The notes under the pieces are model-generated. The model saw only the letters and a list, made by a program, of their open reading frames with translations, had not been told where the DNA came from and did no database searches. Positions 7,760 through 15,136 of a DNA stretch of 27,604 nt are shown here, piece after piece; positions within the stretch are counted from its first letter, which is position 1, and each line of letters begins with the position of its first letter. This DNA comes from Clostridia bacterium (GTDB lineage: Bacteria > Bacillota_A > Clostridia > Oscillospirales > CAG-272). The position numbers and the translations under genes were made by a program. The stretch is taken from NCBI GenBank assembly GCA_017411885.1, contig JAFQPF010000179.1:1-27604 (forward strand), in the 5' to 3' direction.

Positions 7760-8578
7760 TCAGAGCTCAATATTTGCGCTGTCACCGAGAATAGCGGTGC
7801 ATTCTGCGGGGTTACTTACGTCAAGCTCTGCCTTGACACCCTCGGGAATCTGATTGCTTTCAAGAATCTTTTCGGTCATAACAAGCTTGATATCAAGCTC
7901 GTCGCTGCTGCCGCACTTTACCTTGTAGGTGTTGCCCATAAGGAAAGTGACGCCGTATTTGTTTCTGAAATCGATGCTTGTAATGCTTTTTCTGAGCTTG
8001 CTTGAGTTTATGCTTTTAAGCGCGTCGTTTATATAATCGGCACTCTGCGAAAATACAGGGAAGCTTCCCACGAGCGCGCGGTCTATATCGGGTAATACCA
8101 GCATACAAAGCTCTATCGATTTTACGTCGGCATCCGGATTTTCAAGGATCCGCAGATCCTTTGATAAAATAAGTGTTTCGCCGTAAACCTCACAGGTGTA
8201 GGCGGCAACGTCCTCGGTTATTTCAAGGATGATCTTGTCCGGCCAGCGTCTTTTGAGCTCTACGTTGCTTATATAGGGGTAATTAAGCATAAGCGTTTCT
8301 TCGATCTCGGCTTCGCTGTAGGCGTAAAGATTTTCGCCTGCTATGATACCGCTTTTAATAATAAGCAGATCGGGACTGTATTTTTGCGCGCCCTCAACGC
8401 TTACCGTTTTCACCTTGAAAAAGAAAACGAAGCATATAACGAAGAATATAAGTGCAAGAGCAAGTGCTATGGGTATAAAGATCAGCCTTTTAAGTCTTTT
8501 TCTTTTGATGCTTTGCTTCATAAAGCTTTCAAGCCTTGTGTCGTGTGAAGCATTCTGTTTTGCATTGTTTGTATCCAA
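7760..8578 (-). CDS. ftsQ: Cell division protein FtsQ/DivIB
   Basis: A 272-residue bitopic division protein that bridges the FtsL-type protein and the septal synthase. It has a basic cytoplasmic N-terminus (KQSIKRKRLKR), one membrane helix around residues 32-54 (LIFIPIALALALIFFVICF), then an outside POTRA domain beginning VKTVSVEGAQKYSPD. The FtsQ beta domain follows, with RWPDKIILEITED and TSIDFRNKYGVTFLM. The start is an unusual TTG at 8578, supported by AGGAGG 7 bases upstream; the first internal ATG is about 20 residues later and lacks a ribosome site. It is 15 bases downstream of murG and probably co-transcribed. Confidence 0.92.
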   Translation of the reverse strand: MDTNNAKQNASHDTRLESFMKQSIKRKRLKRLIFIPIALALALIFFVICFVFFFKVKTVSVEGAQKYSPDLLIIKSGIIAGENLYAYSEAEIEETLMLNYPYISNVELKRRWPDKIILEITEDVAAYTCEVYGETLILSKDLRILENPDADVKSIELCMLVLPDIDRALVGSFPVFSQSADYINDALKSINSSKLRKSITSIDFRNKYGVTFLMGNTYKVKCGSSDELDIKLVMTEKILESNQIPEGVKAELDVSNPAECTAILGDSANIEL

Positions 8579-8593
8579 GCCACTTCCTCCTTT

Positions 8594-9718
8594 TTATTTT
8601 TTTCTGTTTTTAACAAGCTCTGTTATATCGTTGAATATTTTTTTCTCCGCGTCGGGGCAGGCGAAGGCGGCTATGCTTTCGCAAAACGATTCGGAATTTG
8701 GATCGAACAAAAGCTTTTCAACGGCGTCCTTAAGCGTGTCGCCTGTAAGATCGCGTTCTTCTATAAGCATTGCGGCGCCTGCGCGCTCAAGCTCGTGAGC
8801 GTTTTTGTATTGGTGGTTGTCCGTGACGTTTGGCGAGGGTATGAGCAGCGCACGCTTTTTAAGTATCGCAAGCTCGGAAAGAGTCATCGCTCCGGCACGG
8901 TTTATTACAAGATCAGCCGCCGCCATTTGCTCGGGCATATCGTAAATATATTCTACAAGCTTTAAGTTATCGTAAGCGCCAAGCCCGTATTGTTTGAACA
9001 TAGCCTTGCTTGCTTCGTATTCGATCGAGCCTGTCGCGTGCAGATGAAGTATTTCCGGGTGCTTTGAGGTATAATCGCGCATAAGTGCGAGTATTGCCTC
9101 GTTGATCCTTTGGGCACCCATACTTCCACCGCAGGAGAGTATGAATTTTTCATATTTCCCCGTAATGCCGAGCTTTTCGCGCGCACTTTGTGAGTCGAGT
9201 GTCAGAAATTCGGGCCTTAAGGGATTGCCCACGCGCACCGTTTTATTTCTGTATTCCTCGGCAAATTTTTCCTTTGTTGCTTCAAAGTTTACAAAGATCC
9301 TGTCTACGTGCTTTGCAAGCATTTTTATCGCCACTCCCGGAATGGAGTTTGATTCGTGAAGCGCGGTCGGAATACCGAGATCGGATGCCGCCTTCATAAC
9401 AGGCCAGCAAACGTATCCGCCAGTACCTATCACGATATCCGGCTTGAACTCGCGTATCAGCTTTCTTGCCTTAAAGGGCGAGGTGAATGCGAGATAAAGG
9501 CTTTTGATATTCGAAAGCGAAAGCGAACGTCTGATGCCGCGCACCTCAACGTGATAAAGCTTATATCCCGCCTTCGGTACAAGCTTGTTTTCGATACCGC
9601 GGTTTGTGCCGACAAATATGATCTCGGAATCCGGAATATTCTTTTTTATCGTGTTTGCAATGGCAAGCGCAGGGTTAACGTGACCGCTTGTGCCGCCTCC
9701 TGTGACGATAACTCTCAT
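8594..9718 (-). CDS. murG: UDP-GlcNAc:undecaprenyl-PP-MurNAc-pentapeptide transferase MurG
   Basis: A 374-residue GT28 glycosyltransferase that adds GlcNAc to lipid I to make lipid II on the inner face of the membrane. The N-terminal glycine loop is VTGGGTSGHVNPALA (residues 5-19). A second GTGGYVCWPV loop lies near 99-108, followed by HESNSIPG. The C-terminal UDP-GlcNAc domain has SCGGSMGAQRIN, and NRAGAMTLSEL is the donor-contact segment. TDNHQYKNAHEL follows. All usual motifs are present and the length is normal. AGAGGT lies 4 bases before ATG 9718. It sits between ftsW and ftsQ. Confidence 0.97.
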   Translation of the reverse strand: MRVIVTGGGTSGHVNPALAIANTIKKNIPDSEIIFVGTNRGIENKLVPKAGYKLYHVEVRGIRRSLSLSNIKSLYLAFTSPFKARKLIREFKPDIVIGTGGYVCWPVMKAASDLGIPTALHESNSIPGVAIKMLAKHVDRIFVNFEATKEKFAEEYRNKTVRVGNPLRPEFLTLDSQSAREKLGITGKYEKFILSCGGSMGAQRINEAILALMRDYTSKHPEILHLHATGSIEYEASKAMFKQYGLGAYDNLKLVEYIYDMPEQMAAADLVINRAGAMTLSELAILKKRALLIPSPNVTDNHQYKNAHELERAGAAMLIEERDLTGDTLKDAVEKLLFDPNSESFCESIAAFACPDAEKKIFNDITELVKNRKK

Positions 9719-9755
9719 AAGGACCTCTTTGTTATATAGTAGTGTTTGTTTTTTG

Positions 9756-11012
9756 CTACCTGTCCTGCCGCGAGAAGCGCGAAATTGACAGCACGACGCC
9801 CATTTCGGCGAGCAATACTATCGTGGACGAGCCTCCGTAGCTGAAGAAGGGAAGCGAAATTCCCGTATTCGGGATAAGGTTTGTAACTACTCCGATATTG
9901 AATGCCGCCTGCAGACCTATCTTGCTTACGATACCGATAACGACAAGTGAGCTGAAGGTATCAGGCGCGTGCTTTGCTATATGATAGCCTCTGACTATAA
10001 GCATAACAAACAGCACGATCACGGTAACTGCGCCGATAAAGCCGAGCTCCTCGCAAAGGATGCTGTAAATAAAGTCGTTTTGCGGCTGGGATACGTACAT
10101 ATGCTTCTGTCTGCTGTTTGTCGGACCAAGGCCGAGCAGACCGCCCGAGCCGATCGCGTTAAGCCCCTGTATAGTCTGCCAACCGTCGCCGGTCAGGTCG
10201 TTTGTGGGGTTAAGCCATATGTCGATTCTTCTTTTCGTGTAGGGGATAAGCAGAGCAAGCACGGTAAGAAGCGATCCGCAGACCAAGCCGGGGATGAGAA
10301 TGAATTTTGCATCCGTACCGCCTGCCCACATAACCGCGATGCCGATAAGGAATATAATTATCGTACCCGAGAGATGCTTTTCAAGCACTACGAGCAGACA
10401 AAGGATCCCTGTGTACATAAGAGGCCATAATAGCCCGTATTTTAGGCTTTCCTTCGTGCTTTTCGGTGATATTATCCTTTCGGAATGCTTTTCAAAATGT
10501 GCGGCAAGCATGAACACGAGCGTTGCCTTGGCGATCTCGGACGGTTGTACCGAAAAACCCGCGATCATTATCCAACGCTTTGCGCCGCCGCCTATCGTAC
10601 CGATCAAAAGCACGAGTGCGAGCAGTATTATTGTTACAAAATATAATTTGCCTACGTTTTTTCTCAGTGTATAAGGGTCGACAAGCTTGGCGATTCCAAA
10701 CATAAATCCAAGACCGATAAGCACGTTAATCAGCTGCTTGCTTATGTATACGTAGCCGTTGCCGTTATATCTTGACATCGAATACGCATAGCTTGCGCTG
10801 AATACCATAACCGAGCCAAAGCAGATAAGTATCAGCACGAGTATAAGAAAGACACGGTCCATAGGACCCTTGTATCTTACGATTTTCGGCATTTGCCTTT
10901 CGGGCATACCCGAAAGCCTTCTTACAGGCTTCAAGCCCTGACGCGCGTCAGGATTTGCTTTTCGCATATCCTGCACCGGCGGGCTGCTCTGATGTTTTTG
11001 GGTACTGTTCAT
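9756..11012 (-). CDS. ftsW: Peptidoglycan glycosyltransferase FtsW/SpoVE (SEDS family)
   Basis: A 418-residue polytopic SEDS glycan polymerase that uses lipid II and pairs with a class B penicillin-binding protein, here presumably the PASTA PBP of this cluster. A cytoplasmic proline- and basic-rich N-terminus of about 50 residues precedes the first helix. The family motifs are visible: GGAKRWI, VQPSEIAKATLV, the DPTND-like segment NPTNDLTGDGWQ, LNAIGSGGLLGLG, then QNDFIYSILCEELGFIG and PFFSYGGSS. GGAGA lies 5 bases before ATG 11012. FtsW rather than RodA is favoured by its position and by the C-terminal motif. SpoVE is the same family; the sporulation and division forms cannot be told apart here. 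Confidence 0.95.
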   Translation of the reverse strand: MNSTQKHQSSPPVQDMRKANPDARQGLKPVRRLSGMPERQMPKIVRYKGPMDRVFLILVLILICFGSVMVFSASYAYSMSRYNGNGYVYISKQLINVLIGLGFMFGIAKLVDPYTLRKNVGKLYFVTIILLALVLLIGTIGGGAKRWIMIAGFSVQPSEIAKATLVFMLAAHFEKHSERIISPKSTKESLKYGLLWPLMYTGILCLLVVLEKHLSGTIIIFLIGIAVMWAGGTDAKFILIPGLVCGSLLTVLALLIPYTKRRIDIWLNPTNDLTGDGWQTIQGLNAIGSGGLLGLGPTNSRQKHMYVSQPQNDFIYSILCEELGFIGAVTVIVLFVMLIVRGYHIAKHAPDTFSSLVVIGIVSKIGLQAAFNIGVVTNLIPNTGISLPFFSYGGSSTIVLLAEMGVVLSISRFSRQDR

Positions 11013-11055
11013 TTATATCTCCGTGTGTTGTTTGTACCAGACGACGGCGGTATCC

Positions 11056-12063
11056 TCAGACAAGTGTCAGCACCACCGCGAGTGTTGAAATTATGAGTGT
11101 TAATAAGGAAAAGATCGATACGATCTTTATCTCGCTCCAGCCGCATTTTTCAAAATGATGATGGATAGGACTCATTTTGAATACACGCTTTCCCGTAAGC
11201 TTGAAGCAGGTTACCTGGATTATAACCGAAAGCGATTCGATAACGTAAATTATGCCTATTATTAAAATGATAAGCGGATCGTTTGCCAGAAATGCACAGC
11301 CTACGATGCCCGCGCCGAGAAAGAGCGAGCCTGTGTCACCCATAAATATTCGGGCAGGGTAGAAGTTGTAGGTGAGAAATCCAAGACATCCACCGATAAG
11401 AGCCGCGCTTAAAAGCGAAAGCTCTGTGTTTTTTATAAAGAAGGAAAGTACGGCAAAGGCTGCGGCGGCAACAAGAGTTACGCTTGACGCAAGACCGTCT
11501 ATACCGTCTGTAAGATTAACGCTGTTTACTATACCTGCGATAAGAATAAGCGCGATAGGATAATAAACGACTCCAAGGTCAAAGCCGAAGTTTGTGAAGG
11601 GAATGTGCATCACCGTGGTAAGTCCGCCGAAATAGCTCATCGCGGCAAGATACAGACCGCCTGCAAGAAGCTGAAGCAGAAACTTCTGTGAAGCGCTTAA
11701 TCCCTCGTTTCGATGATTTTTGAATTTGGTCATATCGTCTATCACGCCGATAGCACCGTTTGCTACGGCAAAAACAAGCGTGATTATGAGCCTTGTGGGA
11801 AGTGCCGCCTCGGTAAGCCTTGTTAAAAGAAATACCGCGAGTGCGCAAACGGCAAGTATTGCCGAAATAAACGCAACACCGCCCATTGTAGGCGTGCCCT
11901 CCTTGTTTTTATGCCAGCGCGGACCGATATCAAGGATAGTCTGACCGAGCTTTAAGCTTTTAAGCTTTGGTATTATTAGTCTTGTGAAGAGGGCGGATAA
12001 TACAAATACGCAGATAAGCGTTGCCGTGAAGAATATATAGACAGGGTTTGACAAGGTGATCAT
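11056..12063 (-). CDS. mraY: Phospho-MurNAc-pentapeptide transferase MraY
   Basis: A 335-residue membrane enzyme that moves phospho-MurNAc-pentapeptide from UDP to undecaprenyl phosphate, making lipid I. The catalytic signatures are visible: GTPTMGGVAF after the first helix, VIDDMTKF with the Asp pair, NSVNLTDGIDGLA, MGDTGSLFLG and SPIHHHFE. The start needs care. ATG 12063 has AAGGA directly against it with no spacing. The TTG four codons in (12054) lies 9 bases after the same AAGGA and may be the true start. The difference is three residues and does not affect the first helix. No murD separates it from ftsW. Confidence 0.96.
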   Translation of the reverse strand: MITLSNPVYIFFTATLICVFVLSALFTRLIIPKLKSLKLGQTILDIGPRWHKNKEGTPTMGGVAFISAILAVCALAVFLLTRLTEAALPTRLIITLVFAVANGAIGVIDDMTKFKNHRNEGLSASQKFLLQLLAGGLYLAAMSYFGGLTTVMHIPFTNFGFDLGVVYYPIALILIAGIVNSVNLTDGIDGLASSVTLVAAAAFAVLSFFIKNTELSLLSAALIGGCLGFLTYNFYPARIFMGDTGSLFLGAGIVGCAFLANDPLIILIIGIIYVIESLSVIIQVTCFKLTGKRVFKMSPIHHHFEKCGWSEIKIVSIFSLLTLIISTLAVVLTLV

Positions 12064-12093
12064 TCCTTTCTTTTAGCCGATAAGATCAAAGAC

Positions 12094-13539
12094 TCAGATA
12101 TCTGTAAGCGGGGCGCGGTCAAGCTCGTTTTTCAACAGCTCGATCACTCTTTCAAGCCTTACCGCGCGGCTTGCCTTGAATAATACCACGTCGCCACGTC
12201 TGAGTGTCGCCCTTATAGCCTGAGCAGCAGCCTCGGGAGCTTCAATATCTCCGTTGATGCCGACTCTTTCGGGCATATAAGCGTGGTTTATTGCGCCAAG
12301 TGCGATGTTTTCGGCCTCCTTGCCGAATGTGAAAAGCTTGCTTATATCCTTTGCGGCAACAGCCTTTCCGATCTCCATATGCAAAGTCTTGCTGTATTCA
12401 CCAAGCTCGCGCATTTCGCCGAGCACGGCAACCGAGCGCGTGCCGTTTTTATTGGCAAGCCTTGCAAGAACGTCAAGTGAAGCCTTCATAGATTCGGGCC
12501 CTGCGTTGTAGCAGTCCTCGATTATTGTAACACCGCCGTAAACGTACACGTTCTGACGCATACCGGTGTTTTTGAACTTCATAAGTCCGCGCTTGATCTC
12601 ATCGTCGCTCATACCCATAAGCAGACCGCATACGAAAGCGAATACCGAGTCGTGGACGTTGTGAATACCTATGGTCGGAATCTGAATGTTGGTAATAACT
12701 CTATTAGGCAAAACAAGGTCGTATATCGAATAACCGTCATAGGTGCGGACGTTGAGCGCTCTGAAATCGGCGGCAGGGTTCTGCATCGAAACAAAAAGGA
12801 TCTTGTGTCTGAGTCTGTCCTTTTGCGCGAAGAGAAGGGGCTCGTCGGCATTGAGCAATATATATCCGTCCGGGTCAAGCCCGTCTGTTATCTCAAGCTT
12901 GGCGGCACAGATGTTTTCGCGGCTGCCGAGATTTTCAATATGTGAGTTGCCGATATTGGTAATGACCGCTATGCTTGGAGAGGCGAGCTTTGAAAGATAG
13001 GATATCTCACCCTTGAAGCTCATACCCATTTCAAGAACGGCAGTACGTGTTTCCTTTTTCATCGAAAGCACGGTGAGCGGAAGCCCGAGCTCGTTGTTGA
13101 AATTGCCCTCGGTCTTGTGTGAGCAAAATCTTTCGCTCAGCACCGAATAAATAAATTCCTTTGTGGTCGTTTTGCCGACACTTCCGGTGACCGCGACCAC
13201 ACGGGGAGAAAGCTTTTCAAGATATTCCTTTGCAAGCTTGCCGAGAGCGATAATGCTGTCCTTTACGATAACGAGATCGCCGCTTAATAAGTCAGCGCCT
13301 TCGGGTATCCTTTCGCAAAGAGCGCATACTGCGCCTGCATCCATTGTCTGCTTAATAAAATCGTGACCGTCAAATCTTTCACCCTTGATAGCGACAAAAA
13401 GCGTACCGTCTGTACAGTCGCGCGAATCGGTTGAAACCGATGTGATGATCTCTCCCTTGTTCTTTATAAGAGTACCGTTTGTGATCCTTGCAAGCTCATC
13501 CGAGGTGAAGCTTACGCCCTCAAGCATTATTCTGTTCAT
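12094..13539 (-). CDS. murF: UDP-MurNAc-tripeptide:D-Ala-D-Ala ligase MurF
   Basis: A 481-residue cytoplasmic Mur ligase that adds D-Ala-D-Ala to UDP-MurNAc-tripeptide using ATP. It shows a Mur N-terminal domain (STDSRDCTDGTLFVAIKGE), the ATP-binding loop VTGSVGKTTTKEF near residues 116-128 and the NNELGLPLTVL segment. ITNIGNSHIENLGSRENI and IEDCYNAGPESMKASL in the C-terminal half are typical of MurF. The start ATG overlaps the stop of murE as TAATG, with AGGGAG in the end of murE, implying translational coupling. Length is normal. Confidence 0.96.
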   Translation of the reverse strand: MNRIMLEGVSFTSDELARITNGTLIKNKGEIITSVSTDSRDCTDGTLFVAIKGERFDGHDFIKQTMDAGAVCALCERIPEGADLLSGDLVIVKDSIIALGKLAKEYLEKLSPRVVAVTGSVGKTTTKEFIYSVLSERFCSHKTEGNFNNELGLPLTVLSMKKETRTAVLEMGMSFKGEISYLSKLASPSIAVITNIGNSHIENLGSRENICAAKLEITDGLDPDGYILLNADEPLLFAQKDRLRHKILFVSMQNPAADFRALNVRTYDGYSIYDLVLPNRVITNIQIPTIGIHNVHDSVFAFVCGLLMGMSDDEIKRGLMKFKNTGMRQNVYVYGGVTIIEDCYNAGPESMKASLDVLARLANKNGTRSVAVLGEMRELGEYSKTLHMEIGKAVAAKDISKLFTFGKEAENIALGAINHAYMPERVGINGDIEAPEAAAQAIRATLRRGDVVLFKASRAVRLERVIELLKNELDRAPLTDI

Positions 13540-15041
13540 TACTCCCTGTCCTTTGCTTTCTCTGATAATTTCCTTTTATAAAAATCCTCAACCGTTTCTC
13601 TTTCGGAAAAATGCTTTTTTTCATTACCGCACAAAAGATAATCCTCGTGACCTTTTCCTGCCAAAAGCACGGTGTCTCCGGGTTTAGCCATACAAAGCGC
13701 GAAATATATCGCGTCCCTTCGCTCGGGAATCACTCTGTAATTCGAGTTGTGCCTTACGCCGGACACAATGTCATCAAGTATTTTTTTGGCACTTTCATTT
13801 CTGCAATTGTCCGAGGTTATGACCGTCAGATCGCTTAAGTAGGTTGCGATCCTGCCCATAACAGGCCTTTTTTCGCGTTCCCTGTCGCCGCCGCATCCGA
13901 ATACGGTTATCATTCTTCCGCGGGTACTTGATTTTAATGTTGTTATTGCCTTTTCAAGTGCATCGGGCGTGTGCGCGTAATCTATAAACACGTTTATATT
14001 ATCCCGTGAGCTTACTCTTTCAAGTCTGCCGGGTATCTGAGGCATAGCTTCAAGCGCTTTTGCTATTGTTTTGTCACTTACTCCGAGAATTGAGGCGGCA
14101 GACGCCGCGCACAGAGCGTTGTATACCGTAAATTCTCCGGGAATCGGGCAGGATATATGAGCTTCACCCTTGAGCCTTGCCCAAAACTCTATCCCTGAAT
14201 CGTTAAGCCGGAGCTTTGCCGCACAATAATCGCAGGCATCACTTTTACCGTAGGTGATAACCTTGCACGGACAGCCTTTTGCAATATTTGCGCCGACAGA
14301 GTCGTCGGTATTTATAAGCGCGCTGTCGCAAAGCTCAAACAGATGCGCTTTTGCCTTTGCGTATTCGGATAAGCTTTTGTGATAATCAAGATGATCCTCA
14401 CTCAGATTTGTAAATATCCCGAGCGTGAAGCGCAGGGCATCAAGCCTTTTTTGCTTAAGAGCGTGAGAGGAGGCTTCCAAAACTACCGTGTCGCACCCAA
14501 GCTCGCGCATTTGCGCAAGAAGCGAGAAAAGCTCGTCGGGTGTCGGTGTTGTCATTGAATTAAAGCTGCTTTCGTTTTTTTTGCGTGTGATATCCTTTTT
14601 TCCGGCATAGCTTTTGACCGTACCGATAAGCCCCGAACAGATTCCGGCGCAGTCGAGTATATGCTTTAACATATACGCGACCGACGTTTTGCCGTTAGTT
14701 CCGGTTATAGCGACAAGCCGCATATTATTTGCCGGGTATCCGAATGCCGCATTCAACAGCATAACCTCGGCAAGGGCGGTGTCCTTAACGCGGATATAGC
14801 GCAGTCTGCCGTCACTTTTAAGCTCGTCTGTTATCCTTTCGACCACAAAGCATCTCGCGCCAAGCTCGTAGGCTTTTATAATATAGTCGTGACCGTCTGT
14901 AACAGTTCCGCGCTTGCAGATAAAAATATCCCCAAGCGAAAGCTTGCCTGTATCACTACAAATTTTATTAAAGCAAAAATCAAAACAGGTGATATTTGTT
15001 GAAAGTATTTTTATATCGGACAGAATCTGGCAAAATTTCAT
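13539..15041 (-). CDS. murE: UDP-MurNAc-dipeptide:diamino acid ligase MurE
   Basis: A 500-residue ATP-dependent Mur ligase that adds the third residue of the peptidoglycan stem. VAITGTNGKTSVAYML near residues 110-125 is the ATP loop. SSFNSMTTPTPDEL, EASSHAL, FTNLSEDHLDYH and IDYAHTPDALEKA follow in the expected order, with GKGHEDY near the end. The motif that chooses the third residue, normally DNPR in meso-diaminopimelate enzymes, reads DNCR (near residue 410). The Arg is kept, so meso-DAP remains most likely, but the Pro is replaced by Cys. GGAG lies 5 bases before ATG 15041. It overlaps murF by one base and follows a structured 95-base gap. Confidence 0.95.
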   Translation of the reverse strand: MKFCQILSDIKILSTNITCFDFCFNKICSDTGKLSLGDIFICKRGTVTDGHDYIIKAYELGARCFVVERITDELKSDGRLRYIRVKDTALAEVMLLNAAFGYPANNMRLVAITGTNGKTSVAYMLKHILDCAGICSGLIGTVKSYAGKKDITRKKNESSFNSMTTPTPDELFSLLAQMRELGCDTVVLEASSHALKQKRLDALRFTLGIFTNLSEDHLDYHKSLSEYAKAKAHLFELCDSALINTDDSVGANIAKGCPCKVITYGKSDACDYCAAKLRLNDSGIEFWARLKGEAHISCPIPGEFTVYNALCAASAASILGVSDKTIAKALEAMPQIPGRLERVSSRDNINVFIDYAHTPDALEKAITTLKSSTRGRMITVFGCGGDREREKRPVMGRIATYLSDLTVITSDNCRNESAKKILDDIVSGVRHNSNYRVIPERRDAIYFALCMAKPGDTVLLAGKGHEDYLLCGNEKKHFSERETVEDFYKRKLSEKAKDRE

Positions 15042-15053
15042 AAAAGCTCCATT

Positions 15054-15126
15054 CTCCGTCGCAATCTGTCCGCCTGCGACGGAGAGGATGATCGGACAGC
15101 TCTGTTTATTATGCTTTGAGTGTCCG
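15054..15126 (-). promoter_or_regulatory. Structured murE leader with competing pairings
   Basis: A perfect 10-bp hairpin (15054-15063 with 15075-15084, 11-base loop) ends about ten bases before the murE ribosome site. On the coding strand the loop carries CGGACAG (15072-15066). Its complement CTGTCCG occurs upstream (15099-15093) and again inside murE (15023-15017), and another CGGACA lies further upstream (15126-15121). These segments can pair in mutually exclusive ways, as in attenuators, but no T-run follows the hairpin. Function is inferred only from the pairing. Confidence 0.45.
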
Positions 15127-15136
15127 TTGTTTTTTA

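Noticed and set aside
15042..15055. Four-codon frame (MELL) overlapping the murE start
   Set aside because: CGGAGA is directly against its ATG with no spacing; too short to support.
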